This document shows positions 12,410 to 22,642 of a stretch of DNA of 64,000 nt, piece after piece (the first letter of the stretch is position 1; each line of letters begins with the position of its first letter). Source of the DNA: Geodermatophilus saharensis. Its GTDB lineage: Bacteria; Actinomycetota; Actinomycetes; Mycobacteriales; Geodermatophilaceae. Location: assembly GCF_900188205.1 (NCBI RefSeq), contig NZ_FZOH01000002.1, positions 1 to 64,000 of the forward strand, written 5' to 3'. The notes beneath the pieces are model-generated. The model did no database searches, was not told the origin of the DNA, and saw nothing but the letters and a program-made list of their open reading frames with translations. Both the position numbers and the translations under genes were made by a program.

Positions 12410-13438
12410 TCACCTGACCCTGGTGGGCTGCGTGCGGTAGGCGCGGTGCAGCGCCCTGACCCGGGCGTGCTCGGCGGCGCGGGCGCGGGCGTCGGCCCGC
12501 AGCTCCTGCCGGCGGGCCTCGGCCTGCAGCTTGCGCCAGCCGAGCAGCCGGGCGGGGTCGAGCCGGCCGTCGTCGATGGCGGCGGCGACCGCGCAGCCGG
12601 GCTCGGTGCGGTGCTCGCAGTCGCGGAACCGGCACTCCCGGGCCAGCTCGGCGACGTCGGCGTAGGCGGTGTCGACGCCCTCGTCGTCGTAGAGGCCCAG
12701 CTCCCGCATGCCGGGGGTGTCGACGAGCAGCGCCCCGCCGGGGAGCAGGTGCAGCTCGCGGGAGGTGGTGGTGTGCCGGCCGCGGCCGTCGGCCTCCCGG
12801 ACGTCGCGCGTCGGCGCCACCTCGGCGCCGGCCAGCGCGTTGGCCAGGGAGGACTTCCCCACCCCCGACGGCCCGACCATGGCCGCGGTGCGCCCCTCGC
12901 CCAGCAGCGCCCGCAGTGCGTCGAGCCCCTCGCCGGTGTGCGCGCTGACGGCGAGCACGTCGACGCCGATCGCGTCCTCGGCCACCGCGGCGACCGCGGC
13001 CGGGACGTCGTCGCACAGGTCGGCCTTGGTGAGCACGACGACCGGCGTCGCCCCGCTCGCCCACGCGACGGCGAGGTAGCGCTCCACCCGCCGCGCCCGC
13101 GTCGGCCCGGCCAGCGCGTCGACGACGAGCACCAGGTCGAGGTTGGCGGCCACCACCTGCCCGGCGGAGGTGCGCCCCGCGACGGTGCGGGTGAACGCCG
13201 AGCGCCGCGGCAGCACGGCCACCGCGAGCTCGCCGCGCAGCGCCACCCAGTCGCCCACGGCCGGGGAGTCGATGCCGTCGGGGTCGTGCAGCGCCGGGGC
13301 GGGGTGCACCCGCCGCTCACCGTCGGCGGTGAGGACGGTCAACCGGCCGCGGTCGACGCGCGTCACCCGACCGGGTGACGTCCCGGGGGGCAGGTGGTCC
13401 GCTCGGTCGGCCGACCAGCCGATCCTCGAGAGATGCAT
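12410..13438 (-). CDS. rsgA: ribosome small subunit-dependent GTPase A
   Basis: RsgA is a circularly permuted GTPase that helps late maturation of the 30S subunit. In this 342-residue protein the G4 motif TKAD (137-140) precedes the P-loop GPSGVGKS (189-196) and the DTPG G3 motif, the diagnostic permuted order. A C-terminal zinc knuckle CRFRDCEHRTEPGC follows. The ATG at 13438 gives the N-terminal OB domain. Actinobacterial RsgA proteins of this type are standard. Confidence 0.92.
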   Translation of the reverse strand: MHLSRIGWSADRADHLPPGTSPGRVTRVDRGRLTVLTADGERRVHPAPALHDPDGIDSPAVGDWVALRGELAVAVLPRRSAFTRTVAGRTSAGQVVAANLDLVLVVDALAGPTRARRVERYLAVAWASGATPVVVLTKADLCDDVPAAVAAVAEDAIGVDVLAVSAHTGEGLDALRALLGEGRTAAMVGPSGVGKSSLANALAGAEVAPTRDVREADGRGRHTTTSRELHLLPGGALLVDTPGMRELGLYDDEGVDTAYADVAELARECRFRDCEHRTEPGCAVAAAIDDGRLDPARLLGWRKLQAEARRQELRADARARAAEHARVRALHRAYRTQPTRVR

Positions 13439-13546
13439 CACGCGCCGGATGATCCCGCGCAGGTCAGCGCGGTGTCCTCCCATTTCTCGGCGACGCGCCA
13501 GCCGGCGTTCGCCATCCCGACACCTCGCTCGGGTGTTGTGGATGAC

Positions 13547-14596
13547 ATGCACGCGACCGAGTCGCTCGCGACTCCCGCAGCTGCCCGGACCCCTCGTCCC
13601 GTGGTCGTCGGCCACCGCGGCGCCTGCGCGTACCGGCCGGAGCACACCACCGCGAGCTACGAGCTCGCGATCGACATGGGTGCCGACCTCATCGAGCCCG
13701 ACATCGTCGTCTCGAGGGACGGTGCGCTGGTCGCCCGGCACGAGAACGAGCTCTCGCGCACCACCGACGTCGCCACCCGGCCCGAGTTCGCCGACCGCCG
13801 CACCACCCGGCGGGTCGGCCGCAAGCGGCGCACCGGCTGGTTCGCCGAGGACTTCACCCTCGCCGAGCTGCGCACGCTGCGCGCCGTCGAGCGCCACCCC
13901 GACCTGCGCCCGCTCAACACCGCCTACGACGGCCGCTTCGGCGTGCTCACCCTCGAGGAGGTCGTGGAGCTGGCCCGCCGCCGGTCGACGCCGCAGCGGC
14001 AGGTGCGGGTGCTGGCCGAGCTGAAGAAGCCGACCTGGTCGGCCGAGCGGGGCCAGCCGATGACCGAGCTGGTCGCCGCCGAGCTGCGCCGCCTCGACGC
14101 CGCCTGCCCCGACGGGACCGTGGTCGTGCAGTCCTTCGACACCGCGGCGCTGCGCCGGCTGCGCGCCGACCTCGGCGACGACGGCCCGACGATGTTCCAG
14201 CTGGTCGACACCACGGCCGCCGACGAGCACCTGCTGACCAACGCCGGCCTGCGCGCGGTGTCCACCTACGCCCAGGGCATCGCGCCCAGCGTCGACCACC
14301 TGCTGCTGCGCGACGCGGAGGGGGATCTGCGCGGGGTCTCCGACCTGGTCGGCCGGGCGCACGCGGCGAACCTGCGGGTCGTGCCCTGGACGCTCGCCGC
14401 GGAGAACGCGTTCCTCCCACGCCAGCTGCGCAGCAGCGAGGACCCCGCCGCCGGCGGCGACGTCCGGTCCGCCGCGCGGCTGCTGCTCGCGCTCGGGGTC
14501 GACGGCGTCATCACCGACAACCCCGACGTCGTCGTCGCCGCCCGCGCGGAGCTGGACCCGGAGGCCACCCGGCCGGTGCGCCGCGTCGCCGCCTGA
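13547..14596 (+). CDS. glycerophosphodiester phosphodiesterase
   Basis: A 349-residue GDPD-family enzyme, hydrolysing glycerophosphodiesters to glycerol-3-phosphate and an alcohol. It has the catalytic HRGACAYRPEHT motif (His23, Arg24), the metal-binding IEPDIV segment, and a C-terminal VDGVITDNPDVV typical of GDPD. The ATG at 13547 has no signal peptide after it, so it is probably cytosolic. The ORF stays open further upstream but without family similarity. Confidence 0.9.
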   Translation: MHATESLATPAAARTPRPVVVGHRGACAYRPEHTTASYELAIDMGADLIEPDIVVSRDGALVARHENELSRTTDVATRPEFADRRTTRRVGRKRRTGWFAEDFTLAELRTLRAVERHPDLRPLNTAYDGRFGVLTLEEVVELARRRSTPQRQVRVLAELKKPTWSAERGQPMTELVAAELRRLDAACPDGTVVVQSFDTAALRRLRADLGDDGPTMFQLVDTTAADEHLLTNAGLRAVSTYAQGIAPSVDHLLLRDAEGDLRGVSDLVGRAHAANLRVVPWTLAAENAFLPRQLRSSEDPAAGGDVRSAARLLLALGVDGVITDNPDVVVAARAELDPEATRPVRRVAA

Positions 14597-14603
14597 ACCG
14601 CCG

Positions 14604-14624
14604 GACGAGATCGGCGATCTCGTC
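14604..14624. repeat. GAGATC...GATCTC palindrome (family A, copy A7)
   Basis: The 21-bp palindrome GACGAGATC-GGC-GATCTCGTC sits between the convergent stops of the glycerophosphodiesterase and purA. Its core equals copy A1 at 5481. Here no nuclease gene is adjacent, so this is a solo copy that may serve as a terminator. Confidence 0.8.
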
Positions 14625-14636
14625 GGGATTCTCCGG

Positions 14637-16608
<1,972 letters not shown>

Positions 16609-16610
16609 CA

Positions 16611-16684
16611 GGACCCTCCTGCCCCCCACCACTCGCAGGCTCGCGGCGGGGCCCCCTGCAGGAGGGCCGTTCCAGCACGTCACC
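16611..16684 (+). repeat. 3' element copy 1: hairpin followed by GGCCGTTCCAG
   Basis: Two bases after the stop at 16608 comes a hairpin with GGACCCTCCTGC / GCAGGAGGGCC arms (16611-16668), then the conserved core GGCCGTTCCAG and CGTCACC (to 16684). The same core follows the stops at 22643, 25348 and 26163, in the same orientation relative to the upstream gene. In the copies at 25348 and 26163 the stem pairs are different but still complementary. This copy lacks a strong second hairpin and runs into the permease gene start region. Confidence 0.75.
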
Positions 16685-16714
16685 GAGCTCGTCAGGACGC
16701 GCGGGGCCCCCGTC

Positions 16715-17821
16715 GTGGACACTGGGAGGGTCCCAGCCCGAGGAGGCCCCGCTGCGCCCCTGTCCGGTGACCCGGTGACCGTCGACCGGCTGCCCTTCAC
16801 ACGGGTCGCACCGCCGCGCCGGCGGGTCGTCGACCGCGTGCTCGCCCGGCCCAGCACCGCCGCGGTGCTCGGGCTCGCCGTCGTCGTCGTGGTCTTCGGG
16901 CTGCGCGTGCCCGAGCTGCTGGCCCCGGAGGGCCTCGCCGGCGTCCTCGACGCGGCGGCGCTGCTGGGCATCGGCGGGGTCATGGTGGGGCTGCTGCTGG
17001 TGGGCGGCCACTTCGACGTGTCGATCGGCACGGTCACGGTCGGCAGCGCCGCCCTCACCGGGGTGCTCGCCGGGCCGATGGAGTGGGGCATCTGGCCCGC
17101 GCTGACCGTCTCCCTGGGCGCCTCGCTGGCCGTGGGGCTGGCCAACGGCTGGCTGGTCGTGCGCACGGGGCTGCCGAGCTTCCTGGTCACCCTCGCGACG
17201 GCGCTGGTGGTGCAGGGCACCACGGTGTCCGCGCTGCCGCTGGTGGCCGGCGCCCCGCGTATCACCGGCCTGGACGAGGCGCCCGGGTGGTCGTCGGCGT
17301 CGGCGCTGTTCGGGTCGACGGTGGAGGTCGGCGGGGGCGTCTTCCCGGTCGCGCTGCTGTGGTGGCTCGCCGTCACCGCGCTCGCGGGCTGGCTGCTGTG
17401 GCGCACCCGCTTCGGCAACGACGTGCTGGCGATGGGCGGGTCCCGGCGGGCGGCGCGGGAGCTCGGCGTGCCGGTCCGGCGCACGACGCTGGTCCTCTAC
17501 CTGATCACCGCCGCCGCGGGCTGGCTGGTGGGCACGCTGGCGCTGGTGCCGGTGGCCAGCGTCGCGGGGACGCCGTCGCTGACCACCGCGATCGACTTCG
17601 TCGTCGTGGCCGTGATCGGCGGCTGCCTGCTCACCGGGGGCTACGGCTCGATGGCCGGTGCGGCGGCGGGCGCGCTGCTGTTCGCCGTCGCCCGCCGCGG
17701 GGTGGAGCTGTCGGGCTGGGACGCACGCTGGTCGCAGGTCCTGCTCGGCGTGCTGCTGCTGGTCGCGCTGCTGGTCGGAGGGGTGGTGCGCGGCCGGCTG
17801 CGGGCCGCGCCACGGTCGTGA
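16715..17821 (+). CDS. ABC transporter permease, ribose/sugar type (RbsC-like)
   Basis: A 368-residue permease of the BPD_transp_2 family used by ribose-, xylose- and similar sugar importers. It has about ten hydrophobic segments and the family loop (GGxFDVSIG near residue 93, and VIGGCLLTGGYGSMAGAAAGALL towards the C-terminus). The start is uncertain: GTG at 16715 gives a longer N-terminus, and GTG at 16775 would still keep every membrane segment. The stop overlaps the ATPase gene by GTGA. No periplasmic binding protein gene lies beside it. Confidence 0.8.
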   Translation: MDTGRVPARGGPAAPLSGDPVTVDRLPFTRVAPPRRRVVDRVLARPSTAAVLGLAVVVVVFGLRVPELLAPEGLAGVLDAAALLGIGGVMVGLLLVGGHFDVSIGTVTVGSAALTGVLAGPMEWGIWPALTVSLGASLAVGLANGWLVVRTGLPSFLVTLATALVVQGTTVSALPLVAGAPRITGLDEAPGWSSASALFGSTVEVGGGVFPVALLWWLAVTALAGWLLWRTRFGNDVLAMGGSRRAARELGVPVRRTTLVLYLITAAAGWLVGTLALVPVASVAGTPSLTTAIDFVVVAVIGGCLLTGGYGSMAGAAAGALLFAVARRGVELSGWDARWSQVLLGVLLLVALLVGGVVRGRLRAAPRS

Positions 17822-18630
17822 GCACGGTCGTGAGCACGCCCCCGGTCCTGGAGCTGCGCGGGCTGACGGTCCGCTACGGCGGCGTGCCCGCGCTCGACCG
17901 GGTCGACGTCTCGCTCCACGGCGGCCGGATCACCTGCGTCCTCGGGGAGAACGGCTCGGGGAAGTCGACGCTGGTGGCGGTGCTGTCGGGGCTGCGCCGG
18001 CACGACGACGGCGACCTGCTCCTCGACGGCGACCCGGTGCGCTTCCGCAGCCCGCGGGACGCGCGCCGGGCCGGCATCGCCACGGTGTGGCAGGACCTCG
18101 CCGTCGCGCCGCTGCTGTCGGTGTGGCGCAACCTGTGCCTGGGCGCCGAGCCCACCCGCGGGCGGTGGCCGCTGCGCCGCCTCGACGTCGACGCCGCCCG
18201 CGAGACCACCGTGCGGGCGCTCGAGCGCATCGGCGTCACCGGCGTCGACCCCGACCAGCCGGTCAACTCGCTGCAGCCCGGTGCGCGGCAGAGCCTGGCG
18301 ATCGCCCGCGCGGTCCACTACGGCGCCCGGGCGCTGGTGCTCGACGAGCCCACCGAGCCGATGACGATCGCGCAGCACACGCTGATCGGGCAGGCGGTGC
18401 TGGGTGCGCGGGCGCGGGGCCTGGCCGTCGTCGTGGTGACGCACAACCCCCGCTACGCCCACCTGGTCGGCGACCGGTTCCTGCTGCTGGCGCGCGGTCA
18501 GGTGGCCGGGGACCTCACCCACGCCGACGTCGACGCCGACGACCTCACCCGGCTCATGGCCGGCGGCGAGGAGCTCACCGCCCTGACCGCCCGGCTGCAG
18601 GAGCTGCACCCCGAACTCGGCGAGCGCTGA
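17818..18630 (+). CDS. ABC transporter ATP-binding protein, sugar type
   Basis: A 270-residue single-cassette ATPase partner of the preceding permease. Walker A is GENGSGKS (43-50), Walker B is ALVLDEPT and the H-loop is VVVTHN. The signature motif is degenerate: the usual LSGGQ-like sequence reads LQPGARQSLAIARA, and the residues after Walker B (EPTEPMT) are also unusual. It may still be active, since carbohydrate importers often carry variant signatures. It starts in the permease stop codon. Confidence 0.85.
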   Translation: MSTVVSTPPVLELRGLTVRYGGVPALDRVDVSLHGGRITCVLGENGSGKSTLVAVLSGLRRHDDGDLLLDGDPVRFRSPRDARRAGIATVWQDLAVAPLLSVWRNLCLGAEPTRGRWPLRRLDVDAARETTVRALERIGVTGVDPDQPVNSLQPGARQSLAIARAVHYGARALVLDEPTEPMTIAQHTLIGQAVLGARARGLAVVVVTHNPRYAHLVGDRFLLLARGQVAGDLTHADVDADDLTRLMAGGEELTALTARLQELHPELGER

Positions 18631-18662
18631 CCTCCGCGCACTTCCGCGGAAGTGCACGGAGG
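18631..18662. repeat. CACTTCCGCGGAAGTG palindrome copy 2 (32 bp)
   Basis: The invariant 16-bp core is extended to 32 bp by CCTCCG / CGGAGG arms with one mismatched pair. It begins at the base after the ATPase stop and precedes the convergent small membrane protein stop at 18680. The outer arms differ from copy 1 but pair with each other. Confidence 0.8.
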
Positions 18663-18679
18663 TCCCGGCCGGGAGTCGG

Positions 18680-18823
18680 TCAGGTGAAGACGCTGACGCC
18701 GCCGGGGCCCACGAGCAGGCCGACGACGATCAGCACGATGCCCCACAGCAGTTGCCCGCGGACGATCGCGAGGACGCCGGCGATGACGAGGACGACGGCC
18801 AGGATCCAGAGCAGTGTTGCCAC
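18680..18823 (-). CDS. GPGG-motif small membrane protein (47 aa)
   Basis: A 47-residue protein consisting of two hydrophobic stretches (LLWILAVVLVIAGVLAIV and LLWGIVLIVVGLLVG) ending in the GPGGVSVF motif that names this small family. The GTG start has a strong GGGAGGTGG ribosome site directly upstream. It is shorter than a usual gene-caller limit. It probably sits in the cytoplasmic membrane; function unknown. Confidence 0.75.
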   Translation of the reverse strand: MATLLWILAVVLVIAGVLAIVRGQLLWGIVLIVVGLLVGPGGVSVFT

Positions 18824-18966
18824 GTGCCACCTCCCGAGAGGCGCGTCCCGGACGGACGCTGAGGTCACGGAGTGTGCTCCCGGACCGGACATTCCGCCTG
18901 GTGAACGGACGACCTCCGCCGGCGGTCCCCCGTTCCGGTGACCCCCCGTCACCTCCCCGGCGCGAC

Positions 18967-19001
18967 GACGGCCGCCGTCCCGCGAGGGAGCGGCGGCCGT
19001 C
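18967..19001. terminator. GC hairpin downstream of the DUF3151 gene
   Basis: GACGGCCGCCG / CGGCGGCCGTC arms (11 bp) lie 13 bp beyond the DUF3151 stop on the minus strand. No T-tract follows, as is usual in such GC-rich genomes. Confidence 0.65.
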
Positions 19002-19013
19002 GGGCGCGGTCGG

Positions 19014-19436
19014 TCAGGGAGCGAGGCTCGGGTCGCAGTCACGCAGCAGCTGGGTGCAGCGCTGCTGCTCGTCGACCTCCCCGATGGCCTCCGCCGCCCG
19101 GGCCAGCACGATGACGCAGCGCAGGAAGCCCCGGTTGGGCTCGTGCGACCAGGGCACCGGGCCGTAGCCCTTCCAACCGTTCCTGCGCAGCGCGTCGAGG
19201 CCGCGGTGGTAGCCGGTGCGGGCGTAGGCGTACGCCTCGACGGTGTCGGCGAGGGCCCGCTCGGGACGGTCGATCGCCGCCTCCGCCAGCGCGGCCCACG
19301 CCGCGCTGGCCGTGGGGTGGTGCGCGGCGACCTCGGCGGGCGGGTCGCCCGCGGCGAGCTCCGCCTCCGCCTCGGGGGTGCCGGGTAGCAGGGTGGCCGG
19401 CGGCTCGCCGAGCAGGTTCTGGTGGGGGTGCGTCAT
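19014..19436 (-). CDS. DUF3151 domain protein downstream of fba
   Basis: A 140-residue actinobacterial protein beginning MTHPHQNLLGEPPATLLP, with the NGWKGYGPVPWSHEPNRGFLRC block typical of DUF3151. It starts just after the fba stop and is probably co-transcribed with it; the two are neighbours in mycobacteria too. Function unknown. Confidence 0.8.
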   Translation of the reverse strand: MTHPHQNLLGEPPATLLPGTPEAEAELAAGDPPAEVAAHHPTASAAWAALAEAAIDRPERALADTVEAYAYARTGYHRGLDALRRNGWKGYGPVPWSHEPNRGFLRCVIVLARAAEAIGEVDEQQRCTQLLRDCDPSLAP

Positions 19437-19439
19437 GGG

Positions 19440-20474
19440 TCAGGCGCTCGGCGACTGGCCGGCCGACAGCAGGTCCTCGCAGGCCTCGACGACGCGGGCG
19501 GCCATGTTGGTCTCGGCCAGCTTCATGTAGGAGCGCGGGTCGTAGGCCTTCTTGTCGCCGACCTCGCCGTCGACCTTGAGCACGCCGTCGTAGTTGCTGA
19601 ACACGTGCCCGGCGATCGGCCGGGTGAAGGCGTACTGGGTGTCGGTGTCGACGTTCATCTTGACCACGCCGTAGGACAGCGCCTCGCGGATCTCCGACTG
19701 CAGCGAGCCCGAGCCGCCGTGGAAGACGAAGTTGAACGGCTTGCTGCCCTCGGGCAGGCCGAGCTCCTGCGACACGACCTCCTGGCCCTGCTTGAGGATC
19801 TCCGGCCGCAGCTTGACGTTGCCCGGCTTGTAGACGCCGTGGACGTTGCCGAAGGTGGCCGCGAGCAGGTACACGCCGCGCTCACCGAGGCCGAGGGCCT
19901 TGGCGGTGGCCACGAAGTCGCCGGGGGCGGTGTAGAGCTTCTCGTTGATGTCGTGGGCGACGCCGTCCTCCTCGCCGCCGACGACGCCGATCTCCAGCTC
20001 GAGGACGATCTTCGCCGCGGCGCACTTGTCGATGAGCTCCTCGGCGATCTGCAGGTTCTCCTCCAGGTCGATCGCCGACCCGTCCCACATGTGCGACTGG
20101 AACAGCGGCGCCTGACCGGCGTCGACCCGGTCCTTCGACAGCGCGATGAGCGGCCGCACGTAGGAGTCGAGCTTGTCCTTGGGGCAGTGGTCGGTGTGCA
20201 GCGCCACGTTGACCGGGTACTTCTCGGCGACGACGTGGGCGAACTCGGCGAGCGCCACCGCGCCGGTGACCATGTCCTTGACGCGGGTGCCCGAGCCGAA
20301 CTCGGCGCCGCCGGTGGAGAACTGGATGATCCCGTCGCTGCCGGCGTCGGCGAACCCGCGCAGCGCGGCGTTGACGGTCTCGGACGAGGTGCAGTTGATC
20401 GCCGGGTAGGCGAAGCCGCCCTCCTTCGCCCGGCTGATCATGTCGGCGTAGACCTCGGGGGTCGCGATGGGCAT
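19440..20474 (-). CDS. fba: class II fructose-bisphosphate aldolase
   Basis: A zinc-dependent aldolase (344 residues) of glycolysis and gluconeogenesis, splitting fructose-1,6-bisphosphate. Metal ligands are in the HTDHCPKDK region near residue 95 and in GNVHGVYKPGN. FHGGSGS is the phosphate/Na-binding motif. The MPIATPEVYADMI start is typical of the long class II form. Confidence 0.95.
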   Translation of the reverse strand: MPIATPEVYADMISRAKEGGFAYPAINCTSSETVNAALRGFADAGSDGIIQFSTGGAEFGSGTRVKDMVTGAVALAEFAHVVAEKYPVNVALHTDHCPKDKLDSYVRPLIALSKDRVDAGQAPLFQSHMWDGSAIDLEENLQIAEELIDKCAAAKIVLELEIGVVGGEEDGVAHDINEKLYTAPGDFVATAKALGLGERGVYLLAATFGNVHGVYKPGNVKLRPEILKQGQEVVSQELGLPEGSKPFNFVFHGGSGSLQSEIREALSYGVVKMNVDTDTQYAFTRPIAGHVFSNYDGVLKVDGEVGDKKAYDPRSYMKLAETNMAARVVEACEDLLSAGQSPSA

Positions 20475-20554
20475 CCGGGCACTCCTCGTCGAACGGCGTC
20501 GGTCCGTGGTCAGTATCGCGCCCGCGCCGGGCGCGCCGACAGCGGGCGGGCGGC

Positions 20555-21955
20555 TCAGCCGCGGCGGCGCAGCACCTTCCCGGGGTTGAGCAGCCCCGCC
20601 GGGTCCAGCGCGTCCTTGATGCGCCGGTGCACGTCGAGGGAGACCGCGCCGACCTCCCGCTCGAGCCACTCGACCTTCAGCGACCCGATGCCGTGCTCGC
20701 CGGTCACCGTGCCGCCCAGGCCCAGGCCGAGCTCGAGGATGTCGTCGAAGGCGGCGAAGGCCCGGCTGCGCTGGTCGGGGTCGGCCGGGTCGAAGCAGAT
20801 GGTCGGGTGCATGTTGCCGTCGCCGGCGTGCCCGACGACGCCGATGGTCAGCCCGCGGCGGACGGCGATCGCGTCGCAGCCGTCGAGGAACGCCGCGATG
20901 TGCGAGCGGGGGACGGCGACGTCGTCGATGAGGGTGGTGCCCAACCGCTCGAGCGCGGGCAGCGCCATGCGGCGGGCGGCGAGCAGCAGGTCGCCCTCGG
21001 CCGGGTCGTCGGTGGTGTGCACGAGGTCGGCCCCGGCGTCCCGGCACAGCTGCGCCAGCGCCTCGACCTCGGCGAGCGCGGCCGCTCCCCCGCTGTCGGA
21101 CTGCGCGACCAGCAGCGCGTGCGCGTCGCGGTCGAGGTCGGCGTGCAGCAGGTCGTCGACGGCGCAGATGCAGGTGTTGTCCATGACCTCCAGCAGGCTC
21201 GGCACCAGCCCGGAGGTGACCACCCGCTCGACGACCTCGCCGGTCTGCGCGGTGGTGGCGAAGGTGGCCACCAGCGTCACCGGCCGCTCCGGTGCCGGGC
21301 GCAGCGCGAGGGTGGCCTCGGTGATGACGCCGAGAGTGCCCTCGGAGCCGACGAACAGCCGGGCCAGGTCGTAGCCGGCGACGCCCTTGACGGTGCGCCG
21401 TCCGGTGCGCAGCACCTGCCCGTCGGCGAGCACGACCTCCAGGCCCAGCACGTAGTCGGTGGTGACGCCGTACTTGACGCAGCACAGGCCGCCGGAGTTG
21501 GTCGAGAGGTTGCCGCCGATGGTGCACCAGTCGTAGCTCGACGGGTCCGGCGGGTAGAACAGCCCGGACCCGGCGACGGCGTCGCGCAGCGCCTTGTTGA
21601 CCACGCCGGGCTGCACGACGGCGAGGCGGTCGGCGGATGAGACCTCCAGGACGGCGTCCATGCGGGTCATGACCATGGTCACCGCGCCGTCGACGGCGTT
21701 GCTCGCCCCGGCCAGCCCCGAGCCGGCGCCGCGCGGGACCACCGGGACGCCGTGCCGCGAGGCGATCCGCATGACCGCGGCGACCTCCTGCGTGCTGCGC
21801 GGGAAGACGACGGCGGCGGGCGTGCCGGCCTCGGCGAGCATCGCCTGGTCGCGGGCGTAGGCGGCGGTGACGTCGGGGTCGGTGCGGACGCCGTCGGCGC
21901 CCAGGGCCGCGGTGAGCTCGTCGACCCAGGCGGTGGCGAGTGTGGTCACGCTCAC
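20555..21955 (-). CDS. FAD-linked oxidase, GlcD/D-lactate dehydrogenase family
   Basis: A 466-residue FAD-binding (VAO/PCMH) oxidase. It contains VVPRGAGSGLAGASN (FAD pyrophosphate loop), GGLCCVKYGVT, FVGSEGTLGVIT and the C-terminal GHAGDGNMHP metal/substrate motif, ending in LLNPGKVL. Family members oxidise glycolate, D-lactate or other 2-hydroxy acids. The substrate cannot be decided here, since no GlcE/GlcF partners are adjacent. Two close in-frame GTG starts exist (21955 and 21949). Confidence 0.88.
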   Translation of the reverse strand: MSVTTLATAWVDELTAALGADGVRTDPDVTAAYARDQAMLAEAGTPAAVVFPRSTQEVAAVMRIASRHGVPVVPRGAGSGLAGASNAVDGAVTMVMTRMDAVLEVSSADRLAVVQPGVVNKALRDAVAGSGLFYPPDPSSYDWCTIGGNLSTNSGGLCCVKYGVTTDYVLGLEVVLADGQVLRTGRRTVKGVAGYDLARLFVGSEGTLGVITEATLALRPAPERPVTLVATFATTAQTGEVVERVVTSGLVPSLLEVMDNTCICAVDDLLHADLDRDAHALLVAQSDSGGAAALAEVEALAQLCRDAGADLVHTTDDPAEGDLLLAARRMALPALERLGTTLIDDVAVPRSHIAAFLDGCDAIAVRRGLTIGVVGHAGDGNMHPTICFDPADPDQRSRAFAAFDDILELGLGLGGTVTGEHGIGSLKVEWLEREVGAVSLDVHRRIKDALDPAGLLNPGKVLRRRG

Positions 21956-21972
21956 ACGGTACGGCGACCCCT

Positions 21973-21994
21973 GGGCACTTCCGCGGAAGTGCCC
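21973..21994. repeat. CACTTCCGCGGAAGTG palindrome copy 3 (22 bp)
   Basis: A perfect palindrome GGGCACTTCC / GGAAGTGCCC around CGCG-centred core, 2 bp downstream of the pyrE stop. The outer bases (GGG/CCC) differ from copies 1 and 2 and still pair. Confidence 0.8.
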
Positions 21995-21996
21995 GG

Positions 21997-22542
21997 TTAC
22001 TCCAGGCCGAGGTCGGCGAGCTCGAACGCGGCGCGGTACTCCAGCCCCGCGGCCTCCACCGCGGCCCGCCCGCCGCGGTCGACCACCACGGCCACGGCGA
22101 TCACCTCCGCACCGGCCTCCTGCAGCGCCTCGGCCGCGGCCAGCGGGCTGCTGCCGGTGGTCGAGACGTCCTCGACGACGAGCACCGCCCGCCCCTCGAC
22201 GTCGGGGCCCTCGATCCGGCGCTGCAGCCCGTGCGCCTTGCCGCTCTTGCGGACGACGCACGCGTCGAGGAAGCCCTCGCCGGCGGAGGCCGCGTGCAGC
22301 ATCGCCGTCGCCACCGGGTCGGCGCCCAGGGTGAGCCCGCCGACGACGTCGTAGCGCAGGTCGCCGGTGAGCTGGCGCATCACGCGGCCGACCAGCGGGG
22401 CGCCCTCGTGGTGGAGGGTCAGCCGGCGCATGTCGACGTACCAGTCGGCCTCCTGCCCCGAGGACAGCGTGACCCGCCCGCGGACGACGGCCAGGTCGAC
22501 GACCAGCTCGCGCAGGCGGTCGCGGTCGGGGTGCTGCTGCAT
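21997..22542 (-). CDS. pyrE: orotate phosphoribosyltransferase
   Basis: A 181-residue PRTase of pyrimidine synthesis, transferring phosphoribosyl to orotate to give OMP. The PRPP-binding motif is VLVVEDVSTTGSS, and the RKSGKAHG loop is the flexible catalytic loop. The start MQQHPDRDRLRELV fits the family. It has no other pyr gene beside it. Confidence 0.94.
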   Translation of the reverse strand: MQQHPDRDRLRELVVDLAVVRGRVTLSSGQEADWYVDMRRLTLHHEGAPLVGRVMRQLTGDLRYDVVGGLTLGADPVATAMLHAASAGEGFLDACVVRKSGKAHGLQRRIEGPDVEGRAVLVVEDVSTTGSSPLAAAEALQEAGAEVIAVAVVVDRGGRAAVEAAGLEYRAAFELADLGLE

Positions 22543-22570
22543 GGTCAGCGACCCTACGCAGCCGGCCGGC

Positions 22571-22593
22571 CCGGCTCCCCCCGTGGGAGCCGG
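22571..22593 (-). terminator. GC hairpin after the fasciclin gene (second hairpin of the 3' element)
   Basis: CCGGCTCCC / GGGAGCCGG arms, located downstream of the fasciclin stop and of the conserved GGCCGTTCCAG core and upstream of pyrE. Its position relative to the core matches the second hairpins at 25236-25272 and 26049-26085. Confidence 0.65.
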
Positions 22594-22603
22594 ACCGGCC
22601 GGT

Positions 22604-22642
22604 GGTGACGCCCTGGAACGGCCGGGGCCGGGGCGCCCTTCC
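22604..22642 (-). repeat. 3' element copy 2: GGCCGTTCCAG after the fasciclin gene
   Basis: Read on the minus strand directly after the stop at 22643, a short GC-rich stretch is followed by GGCCGTTCCAG and GCGTCACC. This copy lacks the long first hairpin seen at 16611, 25288 and 26102, but keeps the core and the following hairpin. It has the same orientation and distance class as the other copies. Confidence 0.6.
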
